Shown one piece after another: positions 45,944-60,422 of a stretch of DNA of 64,000 nt. Both the position numbers and the translations under genes were made by a program. The number at the start of each line of letters is the position of its first letter. Positions within the stretch are counted from its first letter, which is position 1. This DNA is from Rhynchospora pubera. Its lineage: Eukaryota > Streptophyta > Magnoliopsida > Poales > Cyperaceae. The notes below the pieces were generated by a model. That model made no database searches. It was not told where the DNA came from and worked only from the letters and a program-made list of their open reading frames with translations. The stretch spans positions 205,569,902-205,633,901 of the forward strand of contig CM051459.1 of assembly GCA_028095005.1 (NCBI GenBank), read 5' to 3'.

Positions 45944-48900
45944 TTATTATAGATGGCAATTACGCACATTAGTGCAAATAATGTGCGTTCTGGACAGAAT
46001 TGAAGAATTTCAAGCGAACGTGCATTCATGTCAAGTCATTTAACCACTATAATCTGTATTTAAGCTCTTTATATAGTGGTGAATAGGTTTATAATCTTAA
46101 AAATTCAAAAGGATTGGATCATACATGACAATGTCGTGCATAAAGTGCAAATAATGAAAGTTCTGGACAGAATCGGAGCATTTCACGTAATTGTGCAATC
46201 ATTTAAAGTCATTTGATCACAATAATCTATATTTAAGCTCTTTATATTGTGAAGATCGATATTATCATATTAAAAATTCAGAAGGATTTTATTATAGATG
46301 GCAATTACGCACATATAGTGCAAATAATGTGCGTTCAGGTCAGAATTGGAGAATTTCAAGCGATTGTGCATTCATTACAATTCATTTGATCACTATAATC
46401 TATATTTAAGCTCTCTATACATTGGAGAATAGGTTTATAATCTTAAAAATTCAAAAGGATTGGATCATACATGGCTGTTACGCACATAAAGTGCAAATAA
46501 TAAAAGTTCTTGTCGGAATTATTGGAGCATTTCACGCGATTGTGCATTTATTTCAAGTCATTTGATCACAATAATCTATATTTAAGCTCTTTATATAGTG
46601 AATATTGAGTATATCATCTTAAAAATTCTGAAGGGTTTTATTATAGATGGCAATTACACAAATATAGTGCAAATAATGTGCGTTCTCGACAGAATTGGAG
46701 AATTTCAAGCGATTGTGCATTCATTTCTAGTCATTTGATCACTATAATCGATATTTAAGCTCTTTATACAGTGGATAATAGGTTTATAATCTTAAAAATT
46801 CAAAAGGATTGGATCATACTTGACAATTACGCGCATAAAATGCAAATAATGAAAGTTCTGGACAGAATTGGAGCATTTCACGCGATTGTGCATAAATTTA
46901 AAGCCATTTGATCACAATAATCTATATTTAAGCTCTTTATATAGTGAAGACCGATATTATCATCTTAAAAGTTCAGAAGGATTTTATTATAGATGGCAAT
47001 TACGCACATATAATGCAAATAATGTGCGTTCTGGAAAGAGTTGGAGAATTTCAAGAGATTGTGCATTCATTTCAAGTCATTTGATCACTATAATATATAT
47101 TTAAGCTCTTTATACATTGGTGAATAGGTTTATAATCTTAAAAATTCAAAAGGATTGGATCATACATGACAATGTCGCGCATAAAGTGCAAATATTGAAT
47201 GTTCTGGACAGAATCGGAGCATTTCACGTGATTGTGCATTCATTTAAAATTATTTGATCACAATAATCTATATTTAAGCTCTTTATATTGTGAAGATCGA
47301 TATTATCATCTTAAAAATTAAGAAGGATTTTATTATAGATGGCAATTACGCACATATAGTGCAAATAATTTGTGTTCTGGACAGAATTGAAGAATTTGAA
47401 GCGATTGTGCATTCATTGCAAGTCATTTGATCACTATAATCTATATTTAAGCTCTTTATTTAGTGGAGAATAGGTTTATAATCTAAAAAATTCAAAAGGA
47501 TTGGATCATACGTAGCAATTACGCACGTAAAGTGCAAATAATGAAAGTTCTTGACAGAATTGGAGCATTTCACGCGATTGTACATTTATTTCAAATTATT
47601 TGATCACAATAATCTATATTTAAGCTCTTTATATAGTGAATATTGAGTTTATCATCTTAAAAATTCACTTGAATTTTATTATAGATGGCAATTACGCACA
47701 TATAGTGCAAATAATGTGCGTTCTCGACAGAATTGGAGAATTTCAAGCGATTGCATTCATTTCAAGTCATTTGATCACTATAATCTGTATATAAGCTCTT
47801 TATACAGTGGATAATAGGTTTATAATCTTAAAAATTCAAAACGATTGGATCATACTTGACAATTACGCGCATAAAGTGCAATAATGAAAGATCTGGACAA
47901 AATTGGAGCGTTTCACGCAATTGTGCATTCATTTCAAATGATTTGATCGCAATAATCTACATTTAAGATCTTTATATAGTGAAGATCAATATTATCATCT
48001 TAAAAATTCAGAAGGATTTTATTATAGATAGCAATTACACACATATAGTGGAAATAATGTGCGTTGTGGACAGAATTGAAGAATTTGAAGCGATTTTGCA
48101 TTCATTGCAAGTCATTTGATCATTATAATCTATATTTAAGCTCTTTATTTAGTGGATAATAGGTTTATAATCTTAAAAATTCAAAAGGATTGGTTCATAC
48201 GTAGCAATTACACACGTAAAGTGCAAATAATGAAAGTTCTTGACAGAATTTGAGCATTTCACGCGATTGCGCATTTTATTTCAAGTTATTTGATCACAAT
48301 AATCTATATTTAAGCTCTTTATATAGTGAATATTGAGTTTATCATCTTAAAAATTCAGTAGAATTTTTTTATAGATGGCAATTACGCACATATAGTGCAA
48401 ATAATGTGTGTTACGGACAGAATTGGAGAATTTTAAGCCATTGTGCATTAACTGAAAGTCATTTGATCATTATAATCTATATCTAAACTCTTTATACAGT
48501 GGAGAATAGGTTTATAATCTTAAAAATTCAAAAGTCTTGCACGGAAATTACGCACATAAAGTGCAAATAATGAGCATTTTGGACAAATTTGGATCCTTCC
48601 ATGCGATTGTGCAATCATTTCAAGCAATTTGATAACAATAATCTATATACAATTGAGAATGATTTTATGATTTTAAAAATTCAAAAGGGTTGGATTATAC
48701 ATGGCAGTAACGCACATAAAGCGCAAATAATGAGCGCTCTGGACAGAATTGGTGCATTTCATGTGATTGTGCATTAATTTCAAGTCATTTGATCACAATA
48801 ATCTGTATTTAAAGTCTTTGTACAGTGAAAAATATGTTTATAATCATAAAATTTCAAAAGAATTGGATTATACATGAGAATTACGCGCATAAAATGTAAA

Positions 48901-51900
48901 TAATGAAAGTTCTGGACAGAACTGGACTGTTTCAAGCCATTATACATTTATTTCAAGCTATTTGATCAAAATAATCTATATTTAACCTCTTTATACAGTG
49001 GATAATGAGTTTATGATCTTAAAAATTCAAAATGATTGAATTATACATGGATACTACGAACATTTAGTGCAAAATAATGTGTGTTCTTGACAGAATTGGA
49101 GAATTTCAAACAATTGTGCATTTATTTCAACTCATTTGATCACAATAATCTATATTTAAGCTCTTTATATAGTGAATTTTGAGTATATCATCTCAAAAAT
49201 TTTGAAGGGTTTTATTATAGATGGCAATTACGCAACTATAGTGCAAATAATGTGCGTTCTCGACAGAATTGAAGAATTTCAAGCGATTGTGCATTCATTT
49301 CAAGTCATTTGATCACTATAATCTTTATTTAAGATCTTTATACAGTGGAGAATAGGTTTATAATCTTTTAAATTCAAAAGGATTGGATCATACTTGACAA
49401 TTACGCGCATAAACTGCAATAATGAAAGATCTGGACAAAATTGGAGCGTTTCACGCAATTGTGCATTCATTTCAAATGATTTGATCGCAATAATCTACAT
49501 TTAAGCTCTTTATATAGTGAAGGCCGATATTATCATCTTTAAAATTCAGAAGGATTTTATTATAGATGGCAATTACGCACATATAATGCAAATAATGTGC
49601 GTTCTGGACAAAATTGAAGAATTTCAAGTGATTGTGCATTCATTGCAAGTCATTTGATCATTGTAATCTATATTTAAGCTATTTATTTAGTGGAGAATAG
49701 ATTTATAATCTTAAAAATTCAAAAGGATTGGATCATACATGGCAATTACGCACATAAACTGCAAATAATGAAAGTTTTTGAAAGAATTGGAGCATTTCAC
49801 GCAATTGTGCATTTATTTCAAGTCATTTGATCACAATAATCTGTATATAAGCTATTTATATACTGTGTATTGAGTTTATCATCTTAAAAATTCAAAAGTA
49901 TTTTATTATAGATGGCAATTACGCACATAAAGTGCAAATAATGTTCGTTCTGGACAGAATTGTAGAATTTCAAACGATTGTGCATTCATTGCAAGTTATT
50001 TGATAACTATAATCTATATTTAAGCTATTTATACAGGGGAGAATAGGTTTATTAACTTAAAAATTTAAAAGGATTGCATCATAAATGACAATTACGCACA
50101 TAAAGTGCAAATAATGAATGTTCTTGACAGAATTGGAGCATTTCACATGATTGTGCATTTATTTCAGGCTATTTGATCACAATAATCTATATTTAAGCTC
50201 TTCATACAGTTGAGAATAGGTTTATAATCTTGAAAATTCAAAAAAATTGGATCGTACATGACAATTAAGCACATCAAGTGCAAATATTGAAAGTTCTTCA
50301 CAGAATTGGAGCATTTCACGCGATTGTGCATTCATTTTAAGTCATTTGATCACAATAATCTATATTTAAGCTCTTTATATAGTGCAGGTTGATGTTATCA
50401 TCTTAAAAATTCAGATGAATTTTATTATAGATGGCAATGACGCACATATAGTGCAAATAATGTGCGTTCTGGACAGAATTGAATTATTTCAAGCGAATGT
50501 GCATTCATGTCAAGTAATTCGATCACTATAATCTGTATTTAAACTCTTTATGCAGTGGTGAATAGGTTTATAATCTTAAAAATTCAAAAGGATTGGATCA
50601 TATATAACAATGTCATGCATAAAGTGCAAAGAATGAAAGTTCTGGACTGAATTGGAGCATTTCACGCGATTGTGCATTCATTTAAAGTCATTTGATCACA
50701 ATAATCTATATTTAAGCTCTTTATATAGGGTAGATCGAGATATTATCATCTTAAAAATTCAGAAGGATTTTATTATAGATGGCAATTACGCACATATAGT
50801 GCAAATAATGTGCGTTCTGGACAGAATCGGAGAATTTCAAGCGATTGTGCATTCATTGCAAGTCATTTGATCACTATAATCTATATTTAAGCTCTCTATA
50901 CAGTGGAGAATAGGTTTATAATTATAAAAATTTTAAAAGGATTGGTTCATACATGGCAATTACGCACATAAAGTGCAAAAAATGAAAGTTCTTGACAGAA
51001 TCGGAGAATTTCACGCGATTGTGCATTGAATTCAAGTTATTTGATCACAATAATCTATATTTAAGCTCTTTATATAGTGAATATTGAGTATATCATCTTA
51101 AAAATTCTGAAGGGTTTTATTATAAAAGGTAATTATGCAAATATTGTGCAAATAATGTGCATTCTCGACAGAATTGGAGAATTTCAAGCGATTGTGCATT
51201 TATTTCAAGTCATTTGATCACTATAATCTTTATTTAAGCTCTATATACAGTGGAGAATTGGTTTATAATTATAAAAATTTTAAAAGGATTGGATCATACA
51301 TGGCAATTACGCACATAAAGTGCAAAAAATGAAACTTCTTGACAGAACCGGAGAATTTCAAGCGATTGTGCATTTAATTCAAGTTATTTGATCACAATAA
51401 TCTATATTTAAGCTCTTTATATATTGAATATTGAGTATATCATCTTAAAAATTCTGAATGGTTTTATTATAGATGGCAATTACGCAAATATAGTGCAAAT
51501 AATGTGCGTTCTCGACAAAATTGGAGAATTTCAAGCGATTGTGCATTCATTTCAAGTCATTTGATCACTATAATCTATATATAAACTCTTTATAAGTGGA
51601 TAATAGGTTTATAATCTTAAAAATTCAAAAGGATTGGATCATACTTGACAATTACGCGCATAAAAAGCTAATAATGAAAAGTTCTGGACAGAATTGGACC
51701 ATTTCACGCGATTGTGCAATAATTTCAAGCCATTTGATCGCAATAATCTATATTTAAGCTCTTTATATAGTGAAGACCGATATTATCATCTTAAAAATTT
51801 AGAAGGATTTTATTATACATGGCAATTACGCACATATAGTGCAAATAATGTGCGCTCTGTTCAGAATTGGAGAATTTCAAGCGATTGTGCATTTATTTCA

Positions 51901-54900
51901 ACTCAGTTGATCACAATAATCTATATTTAAGCTCTTTATATCGTGAATGTTGAGTATATCATCTTAAAAATTCTGAAGGGTTTTATTATAGATGGCAATT
52001 ACGCAAATATAGTGCAAATAATGTGCGTTCTCGACAGAATTGAAGAATTTCAAGCGATTGTGCATTCATTTGAAGTCATTTGATCACTATAATCTTTATT
52101 TAAGCTCTTTATACAGTGGAGAATAGGTTTACAATCGTAAAAATTCAAAAGGATTGGATCATACATGACAGTTACGCGCATAAAATCCAAATAATAAAAG
52201 TTCTTGACAGAATTGGAGCATTTCACGCAATTGTGCATTCATTTGAAGCCATTTGATCACAATAATCTATATTTAAGCTCTTTATATAGTGAAGGCCGAT
52301 ATTATCATCTTTAAAATTCAGAAGGATTTTATTATAGATGGCAATTACGCACATATAATACAAATAATGTGCGTTCTGGACAGAATTGAAGAATTTCAAG
52401 CGATTGTGCATTCATTGCAAGTCATTTGATCACTGTAATCTATATTTAAGCTATTTATTTAGTGGTGAATAGGTTTATAATCTTCAAAATTCAAAAGGAT
52501 TGGATCATACATGACAGTTACGCACATAAACTGCAAATAATGAAAGTTTTTGATAGAATTGGAGCATTTCACGCAATTGTGCATTTATTTCAAGTCATTT
52601 GATCACAATAATCTGTATTTAAGCTATTTATATACTGTGTATTGAGTTTATCATCTTCAAAATTCAGAAGGTACAGATGGCAATTACGCACATATAGTGC
52701 AAATAATGTTCGTTCTGGACAGAATTGTAGAATTTCAAGCGATTGTGCATTCATTGCAAGTTATTTGATCACTATAATCTATATTTAAGCTATTTATACT
52801 GGGGAGAATCGGTTTATTATCTTAAAAATTTAAAAGGATTGCATTATAAATGGCAATTACGCACATATAGTGCAAAGAATGTGTGTTCTCGACAGAATTG
52901 GGGAATTTCTAGCGATTGTTCATTCATTTCAAGTCATTTGATCACTATAATCTATATTTAATCTCTTTATACAGTGGAGAATAGGTTTATAATCTTAGAA
53001 ATTCAAAAGGATTGGATCATACATGGCAATTACGCACATGAAGTGCAAATAATGAATGTTCTTGACAGAATTGGTGCATTTCACGCGATTGTGCATTCAT
53101 TTGAAGTCATTTGATCACAATAATCTATATTTAAGCTCTTTATATTGTGAAGATCGATATTATCATCTTAAAAATTCAGAAGGATTTTATTATATATGGC
53201 AATTACGCACATATAGTGCAAATAATGTGCGTTCTGGACAGAATTGAAGAATTTCAAGAGATTGTGCATTCATTGCAAGTTATTTGATCACTATAATCTA
53301 TATTTATCTTTTTATTTAATTGAGAATAGGTTTATAATCTTAAAAATTGAATAGGATTGGATCATGCATGGCAATTACGCACATAAAGTGCAAATAATGA
53401 AAGTTCTTAACAGAATTGGAGCTTTTCACGCGATTGTGCATTTATTTCAAGCCATTTGATCACAATAATTTATATTTAATCTCTTTATATAGTGAATATT
53501 GAGTTTATCATCATAAAAATTCAAAAGGGCTATATAGACGGCAATTACGCACATATAGTGCAAATAATGTGCGTTCTCGACAGAATTGGGGAATTTCAAG
53601 CGATTGTGCATTCATTTCAAGTCAGTTGGTCACTATAATCTATATTTAATCTCTTTATACAGTGGAGTATAGGTTTATAATCTAAGAAATTCAAAAGGAT
53701 TGGATCATACTTGACAATTACGCGTATAAAGTGCAAATAATGGAAGTTCTGGACAGAATTGGAGCATTTCACGCGATTGTGCATTCATTTCAGGCCATTT
53801 GATCATAATAATCTATATTTAAGCTCTTTATATATTGAAGAACGATATTATAATCTTAAAAATTCAGAAGGATTTTATTATAGATGGCAATTACGCACAT
53901 ATAGTGCAAATAATGTGCTTTCTGGACAGAATTGAAGAATTTCAAGCGAATGTGCATTCATGTGAAGTCATTTGACCACTATAATCTGTTTTTAAGCTCT
54001 ATATACAGTGGTGAATAGGTTTATAATCTTAAAAATTCAAAAGGTTGGATCATACATGACAATGTCGCGCATAAAGTGCAAATAACGAAAGTTCTGGACA
54101 GAATTGGAGCATTTCACGCGATTGTGCATTCATTTAAAGTCATTTGATCACAATAATCTATATTTAAGCTCTTTATATTGTGAAGATTTATATTATCATC
54201 TTAAAAATTCGGAAGGATTTTATTATAGATGGCAATTACGCACATATAGTGCAAATAATATGCGCTCTGTTCAAAATTGGAGAATTTCAAGCGATTGTGA
54301 ATTCATTGCAATTCATGTCAAGTCATTTGACCACCATAATCTGTATTTAAGCTCTATATACAGTGGTGAATAGGTTTATCATCTTAAAAATTCAAAAGGA
54401 TTGGATCATACATGACAATGTCGCGCATAATGTGCAAATAACGAAAGTTCTGGACAGAATTGGAGCATTTCACGCGATTGTGCATTCATTTAAAGTCATT
54501 TGATCACAATAATCTATATTTAAGCTCTTTATATTGTGAAGATTGATATTATCATCTTAAAAATTCAGAAGGATTTTATTATAGATGGCAATTACGCACA
54601 TATAGTGCAAATAATGTGCGCTCTGTTCAAAATTGGAGAATTTCAAGCAATTGTGCTTTGATTGCAATTCATTTGATCACTATAATCTATATTTAATCTC
54701 TCTATACATTGGAGAATAAGTTTATAATATTAAAAATTCAAAAGGATTGGATCATACATGGCAATTACGCACATAAAGTGCAAATAATGAAAGTTCTTGA
54801 CAGAATTGGAGCATTTCACGCCATTGTGCATTTATTTCAAGTCATTTGATCACAATAATCTATATTTAAGCTCTTTATATAGTGAATATTGAGTATATCA

Positions 54901-57108
54901 TCTTAAAAATTCGGAAGGGTTTTATTATAGATTGCAATTACGCAAATATATTTCAAATAATGTGCGTTCTCGACAGAATTGGAGAATTTCAAGCGATTGT
55001 GCATTCATTTCAAGTCATTTGATCACTATAATCTATATTTAAGCTCTTTATACATTGGAGAATAGGTTTATAATCTTAAAAATTCAAAAGGATTGGATCA
55101 TACTCACAATTACGCGCATAAAATGCAAATAATGAAAGTTCTGGACAGAATTGGAGCATTTCACGCGATTGTGCATTAATTTCAAGCCATTTGATCACTA
55201 TAATCTATATTTAAGCTCTTTATATAGTGAAGACCGATATTATAATCTTAAAAATTCAGAAGGATTTTATTATAGATGGCAATTACGCATATATAGTGCA
55301 AATAATGTGCGTTCTGGACAGAATTGAAGAATTTCAAGCGAATGTGCATTCATTTCAAGTCATTTGATCACTATAATCGATATTTAAGCTCTTTATACCG
55401 TGTAGAATAGGTTTATAATATTCAAAATTCAAAAGGATTGGATCATACATGACAATTACGCGCATAAATTACAAATAATGAAAGTTCTGGACAGAATTGG
55501 AGCATTTCACGCGATAGTGCATTTATTTCAAGTCATTTGATCACAATAATCTATATTTAAGCTCTTTATATAGTGAATATTGAGTATATAATCTTAAAAA
55601 TTCGGAAGGGTTTTATTATAGATGGCAATTACGCAAATATATTGCAAATAATGTGCGTTCTCGACAGAATTGGAGAATTTCAAGCGATTGTGCATTCATT
55701 TCATGTCATTTGATGACTATAATCTATATTTAAGCTCTTTATACAGTGGAGAATAGGTTTATAATCTTCAAAATTCAAAAGGATTGGATCATACATGACA
55801 ATTACGCGCATAAATTGCAAATAATGAAAGTTCTGGACAGAATTGGAGCGTTTCACTCGATTGTGCATTCATTTCAAATGATTTGATCACAATAATCTAT
55901 ATTTAATCTCTTTATATAGTGAAGATGAATATTATCATCTTAAAAATTCAGAAGGATTTTATTATAAATAGCAATTACGCACATATAGTGTAAATAATGT
56001 GCGCTCTGTTCAGAATTGGAGAATTTCAAGCGATTGTGCATTCATTGCAATTCATTTGATCACTATAATCTATATTTAAGCTTTATATGCATTGGAGAAT
56101 AGGTTTATAATATTAAAAATTCAAAAGGATTGGATCATACATGGCAATTACGCACATAAAGTGCAAATAATGAAATTTCTTGACAGAATTGGAGCATTTC
56201 ACGCGATTGTGCATTTATTTTAAGTCATTTGATCATAATAATCTATATTTAAGGTCTTTATATTGTGAATATTGACTTTATCATCTTAAAAATTCGGAAG
56301 AATTTTATTATAGATGGCAATTACGCACATATAGTGCAAATAATGTGTGTTCCGGACAGAATTGGAGAATTTTAAGCGATTGTGCATTAATTGAAGGTCA
56401 TTTGATCACTATAATCTATATCTAAACTCTTTATACAGTGGAGAATAGGTTTATAATCTTAAAAATTCAAAAGTCATGCATGGAAATTACGCACATAAAG
56501 TGCAAATAATGAGCGTTTTGGACAAATTTGGAGCCTTCCACGCGATTGTGCAATCATTTCAAGCAATTTGATAACAATAATCTATATTTAAGCTCTTTAT
56601 ACAATTGAGAATGAGTTTATGATCTTAAAAATTCAAAAGGGTTGGATTATACATGGCAATAACGCACATAAAGCGCAAATAACGAGCGTTCTGGACAGAA
56701 TTGGTGCATTTCACGCAATTGTGCATTAATATCAAGTAATTTGATCACAATAATCTATATATTTAAAGTCTTTGTACAGTGAAGGATATGTTTATAATCA
56801 TAAAATTTCAAAAGGATTTGATTATACATGACAATTACGCGCATAAAGTGCAAATAATGAAAGTTCTGGACAGAATTGGAGCGTTTCAAGCCATTATACA
56901 TTTATTTCAAACTATTTGATCAAAATAATTTATATTTAACTTCTTTATACAGTGGATAATGAGTTTATGATCTTAAAAATTCAAAAGGATTGAATTATAC
57001 ATGGATACTACCGACATATAGTGCAAAATAATATGCGTTCTTGACAGAATTGGAGAATTTCAAACGATTGTGCATTCATTTCAAATAATTTGATCACAAT
57101 AATCTATA
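45944..57108 (+). repeat. Right satellite arm, outer part, + orientation
   Basis: About 64 monomers, again largely alternating two variants in a unit of about 347 bp. Longer repeats exist: 48380-49100 recurs at about 56300-57075 with the same rare variants (GAATTTTAAGC, TATCTAAACTC, AATTTGGAKCCTTCC), and about 54060-54260 recurs about 370 bases later. The arm stops inside a monomer at AATAATCTATA, where a Helitron was inserted. Confidence 0.95.
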
Positions 57109-57732
57109 CTAGGTGGAGAAGTGCGGCTTCGCCGCGTCTTAGCGGATTTTTTGTATTTTCAATTTTAAGAACTACTAATAATTGTCATTAAGTCTAAATT
57201 ATGTACGACAAATATATTAGTGCAAAAGGCAAAATGCCATAATTTTTCTTTTCGCATGAACCGTAAAAAATTAATTGCATAAGCATCATACATGAGTTGC
57301 TTTAGAATCCATATACATTGAATTTAAAAAAAAAAACACATAAGCAATTCAAAGGACCCATATAAAGCATGATAGCATCCATATAATCTTTTTTAATAAA
57401 CTCAAACAATTGCCAGCATGATAAAATAATGTATGTCAAATGGAGTAGGTACAAAAACTTCCAAGGTACATTATTGTGTAATCGATGATCCCTCCAAGAA
57501 TGAGCACCTGTGTAATAGAAAAGGGTATAAGTTTTATATGTTTAACTTATTTTAAATTGTTTATTTAGAAATTAATAACAATTTTTAATTTTCATAGAGA
57601 GTAATGAAAAAGATTTTATTATTATTACCTAACAAAGAAAAGATTTGTGTGAAGACAACATTCTTGGTATATCCTGCATATGAGTCATCTTAGCTTGTGA
57701 TGGGATTTTTTAATCCATCTGATGAGGTTGTT

Positions 57733-57848
57733 TCTTGATAATGCAATATATAGTTGATCATGGCTAAAGACATGCTCACGTAAATACAGGCCAATCATAT
57801 CCAAAGATTGGCCTTGACTTTTGTTGTTTGTCACTGCATATCCAAAGA
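57733..57848 (-). pseudogene. Helitron helicase C-terminal remnant
   Basis: The minus strand reads FGYAVTNNKSQGQS, then LDMIGLYLREHVFSHD and QLYIALSR. This is the end of the PIF1-like helicase of Helitrons (motif V/VI; NKSQGQ and YVALSR are typical). The frame breaks right after ALSR, where TSSDGLKNPI follows in another frame. Nothing of motifs I-IV is visible. The orientation agrees with the element ends. Confidence 0.8.
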
Positions 57849-59843
57849 CAAGCCATGAGAAGAATATGACGCTCCTTTCATATTGCCATGTTTTCTACTA
57901 ATTATTCCTGTATCCTAGTTACATAAGCTATCAACATTATTTTTCTTCTAATTTTACAATTCCAAAATAAAAACGTGACCTATGTTAAAATATTCAATTG
58001 AATAAACTATTATCAAGACATAAATTAGATAATAGAAGAAGTAAAAACTTTTGAACCATGTCTACAATATAGAAATGCTTCTTTTTGTTTTTTGTAACCT
58101 CTGTTGACATAACTGATTGAGCTCATCTAGTAGCACAACCTGTTGCTCATCCCACCGATTGGATAAAATGCGACCCACCTCCATTGAAGTTTGATAATTT
58201 CTTTTGTAAAACGAAATGTGTTCCTATATTTCAGAGATGATTTCTTTTCATAAGAAAAAGTTTGAGAATCATTGCAGCATACACATTAAGTAGCTTTATC
58301 AGAGAAAAAAAAATAGCTAAATTTCTTTATCAAGAGGATACAACACCATAAACTTGAAATTAAAAGTAGCCATGATTGAAAAAGAATTAACAGTAAAATT
58401 AGAAAGGACATGTACCTATCTAAATTATCTCTTCATTTGCCTTGCCCAATTTTCCAGTATAGCATATCATTCATGAAAATTTCTATGCCATAAAATTTCT
58501 TCTATAAAAAGATGTCATATGAACTTGTCAGAAAATGTGCCTAAGAAGCAAGAACAATATTATATTCTTTACATTTGTCTATATATTTTATAAATATTAT
58601 ACATGGAAGAAAAAGGGGAATATACACTTTTTGCAGCTGCCTCTGCATTAGTAAAATCTATACTTATTTATTACCATCAAAAGATGTGTTTATCAAATTT
58701 GTTCATACTTTTAATTTGCCTACACGTTACATGATATAACATAATATAGGCTAAACGACATAATTTTTTATTGAAAATATGTAGCCTGCACTTATACACC
58801 CTTCATTAACCCTCTTCCTTATTCTCCTCATTGTTGGTGAACTTGATAGTTAATATATGTGAAGGAAAGCAATAGAGAGAAATACTGGTGCTCGGAGACT
58901 AACATCTATTTTGAAAATGTTGAAAAAGACACCAGTTGCATTCTCTTCAAATTGTATAGTGCCCCTCGACGTTCCTATTTATTTAGGGAGCTTGAAGACC
59001 ATTCCATGCTATTACTTTATTACCTTTAACCTTGTTGGCAATCAAATTAATGACTGATATAGAAATTAAGGACAAAAAATTAAGTAAAAATAATGAACAA
59101 ATAAAGAAGATAAGCAAGTGATTACCAACCCACTAAGAAAAGATCCATTAGTGATTCTCTTGTAGTGGTTGTGTGCTGCCATAGAAAATACCTGAATTGA
59201 AACATGCTTTGTTTTGCCATTTCACATCCACTGGGCAAAGCACACAGATAAGAAAAGTGGTATTCAGAACACATGTTCTATTTTATTTCTTTATATCCAT
59301 GATTTTCAGTTCAAATATTCTTAAAAGCCTTCTCTATTTCCTAATAAACATATAAACAAAACAAAATGGCAATGTAGGGAAAAAAAAGCATAAAGAAATT
59401 TATCTATTAGGAAAAAAAAATAACACTCATCTTAAGAGCCTTCAACACCTGAGAAGAATCTGGAATGTATCTGAAAGAAATTCCATCCATCTTCAGCTGA
59501 AAAACCTAAAAAAAATCTAAGTAAATATCCCTAGAAAAAAAATTATTATGCATGCACGAAAATGGGGATTTACATTTTTGGCAGCCGCCTCTGCATTAGT
59601 AAACCATATAGGGAAGAATATTAAACCAAAGTAATTAAGGTGACTGTAGTTTTATGCATCTTTGACTGGTACCAATAAACAATTTTACAGAAGTTGGATC
59701 CTCCACTAAGATTCCAATAAAAAAAATTAACCTAATAGAAAAAGGAAAAAAATAATTCTGATGCTAAATCTGAGTTGATAAGCTTCTTGCTTCCAGTATA
59801 TTGGTACTAACTAAGTTTATTGAAATTAAGAGCACGATTGTAC

Positions 59844-60255
59844 CTTACGCTTTCTTTTCTGAGGAGAACGGTCAGACTTAGCAGCGGAGCAGTAGAGGAG
59901 GGGTTGGGGAACACCCGAGGAGGTGAGAATCTGACGAATTTGGCGGAGAAGATTTGATGGGGTCGGATCGACGGAGGAGGAGAAGGCGGCGGCGGCGGCG
60001 GTGGAGAGGCAGCATGAGGGGACGTGTGAAAGAGTGGATGGGGGTGTGCAAGTTTGCCTGGTCGGCGTAGGAGACGGAGGCAGAGGTGCTTTGAGAGGAG
60101 AAGAGACGGAGGTGTACGTGGTCGGTTTGGCGGAGGAACGGGTGATTAAGAGGGAGCTATGCCGCGTGAAGTAGATGGAGACAGAGACGGGGAGAGATAA
60201 GAGGCGAGGAAGGTGAGAGGAAGAAAGAATGTGAAGGCTCGTAAGAGTTTGGGGC
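59844..60255 (-). other. GC-rich exon-like fragment carried by the Helitron
   Basis: Much richer in GC than its surroundings. On the minus strand an AAACCCTAG telobox is followed by a CT-rich leader and an open frame rich in Ser, Pro, Thr and Ala. It contains a run of five Ala (GCC repeats), then SNLLRQIRQILTSSGVPQ, and ends SPQKRKRK at a GTACAA donor. I found no ATG in that frame. It looks like the captured promoter and first exon of an unidentified gene, the N-terminus perhaps organelle-targeted. Confidence 0.4.
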
Positions 60256-60422
60256 TAGGGTTTAGTGTTTGGGTGGAACGAAGGAGGCAGTTTAGCGATG
60301 AGAGATGATAGATGAGAGAGAAGGGAGGTTACAGAGATCAAAACGAACGGTCAGATTGCCGTGTCGCTGACAGAAAAAAATAGTGGTCTACGACACCCAC
60401 GGGATTTAATTAATACTATAGA

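Larger units (their letters stand above)
57109..60422 (-). mobile_element. 3.3-kb Helitron inserted in a satellite monomer
   Basis: Read on the minus strand it starts TCTATAGTATTAATT (60422) after an A. It ends with the hairpin GCGGCGAAGCCGC, ten bases, then CTAG (57112-57109) followed by T. Removing it joins AATCTATA to TTTAAACTCTTTA, exactly the satellite consensus, which proves both ends. The interior holds a remnant of the Helitron helicase C-terminus (57733-57848) and a GC-rich gene-like piece (59844-60255). Confidence 0.93.

Noticed and set aside
29861..54373. Recurrent open frames of about 78 codons (MEHFTRLCIHFKS-type) through the satellite
   Set aside because: They follow the monomer sequence and orientation exactly, vary with every monomer change and contain no splice or promoter signals. 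They are by-products of the repeat.
29455..57108. CRISPR-like array
   Set aside because: The repeats are contiguous 174-bp monomers without unique spacers, in a plant nuclear genome.
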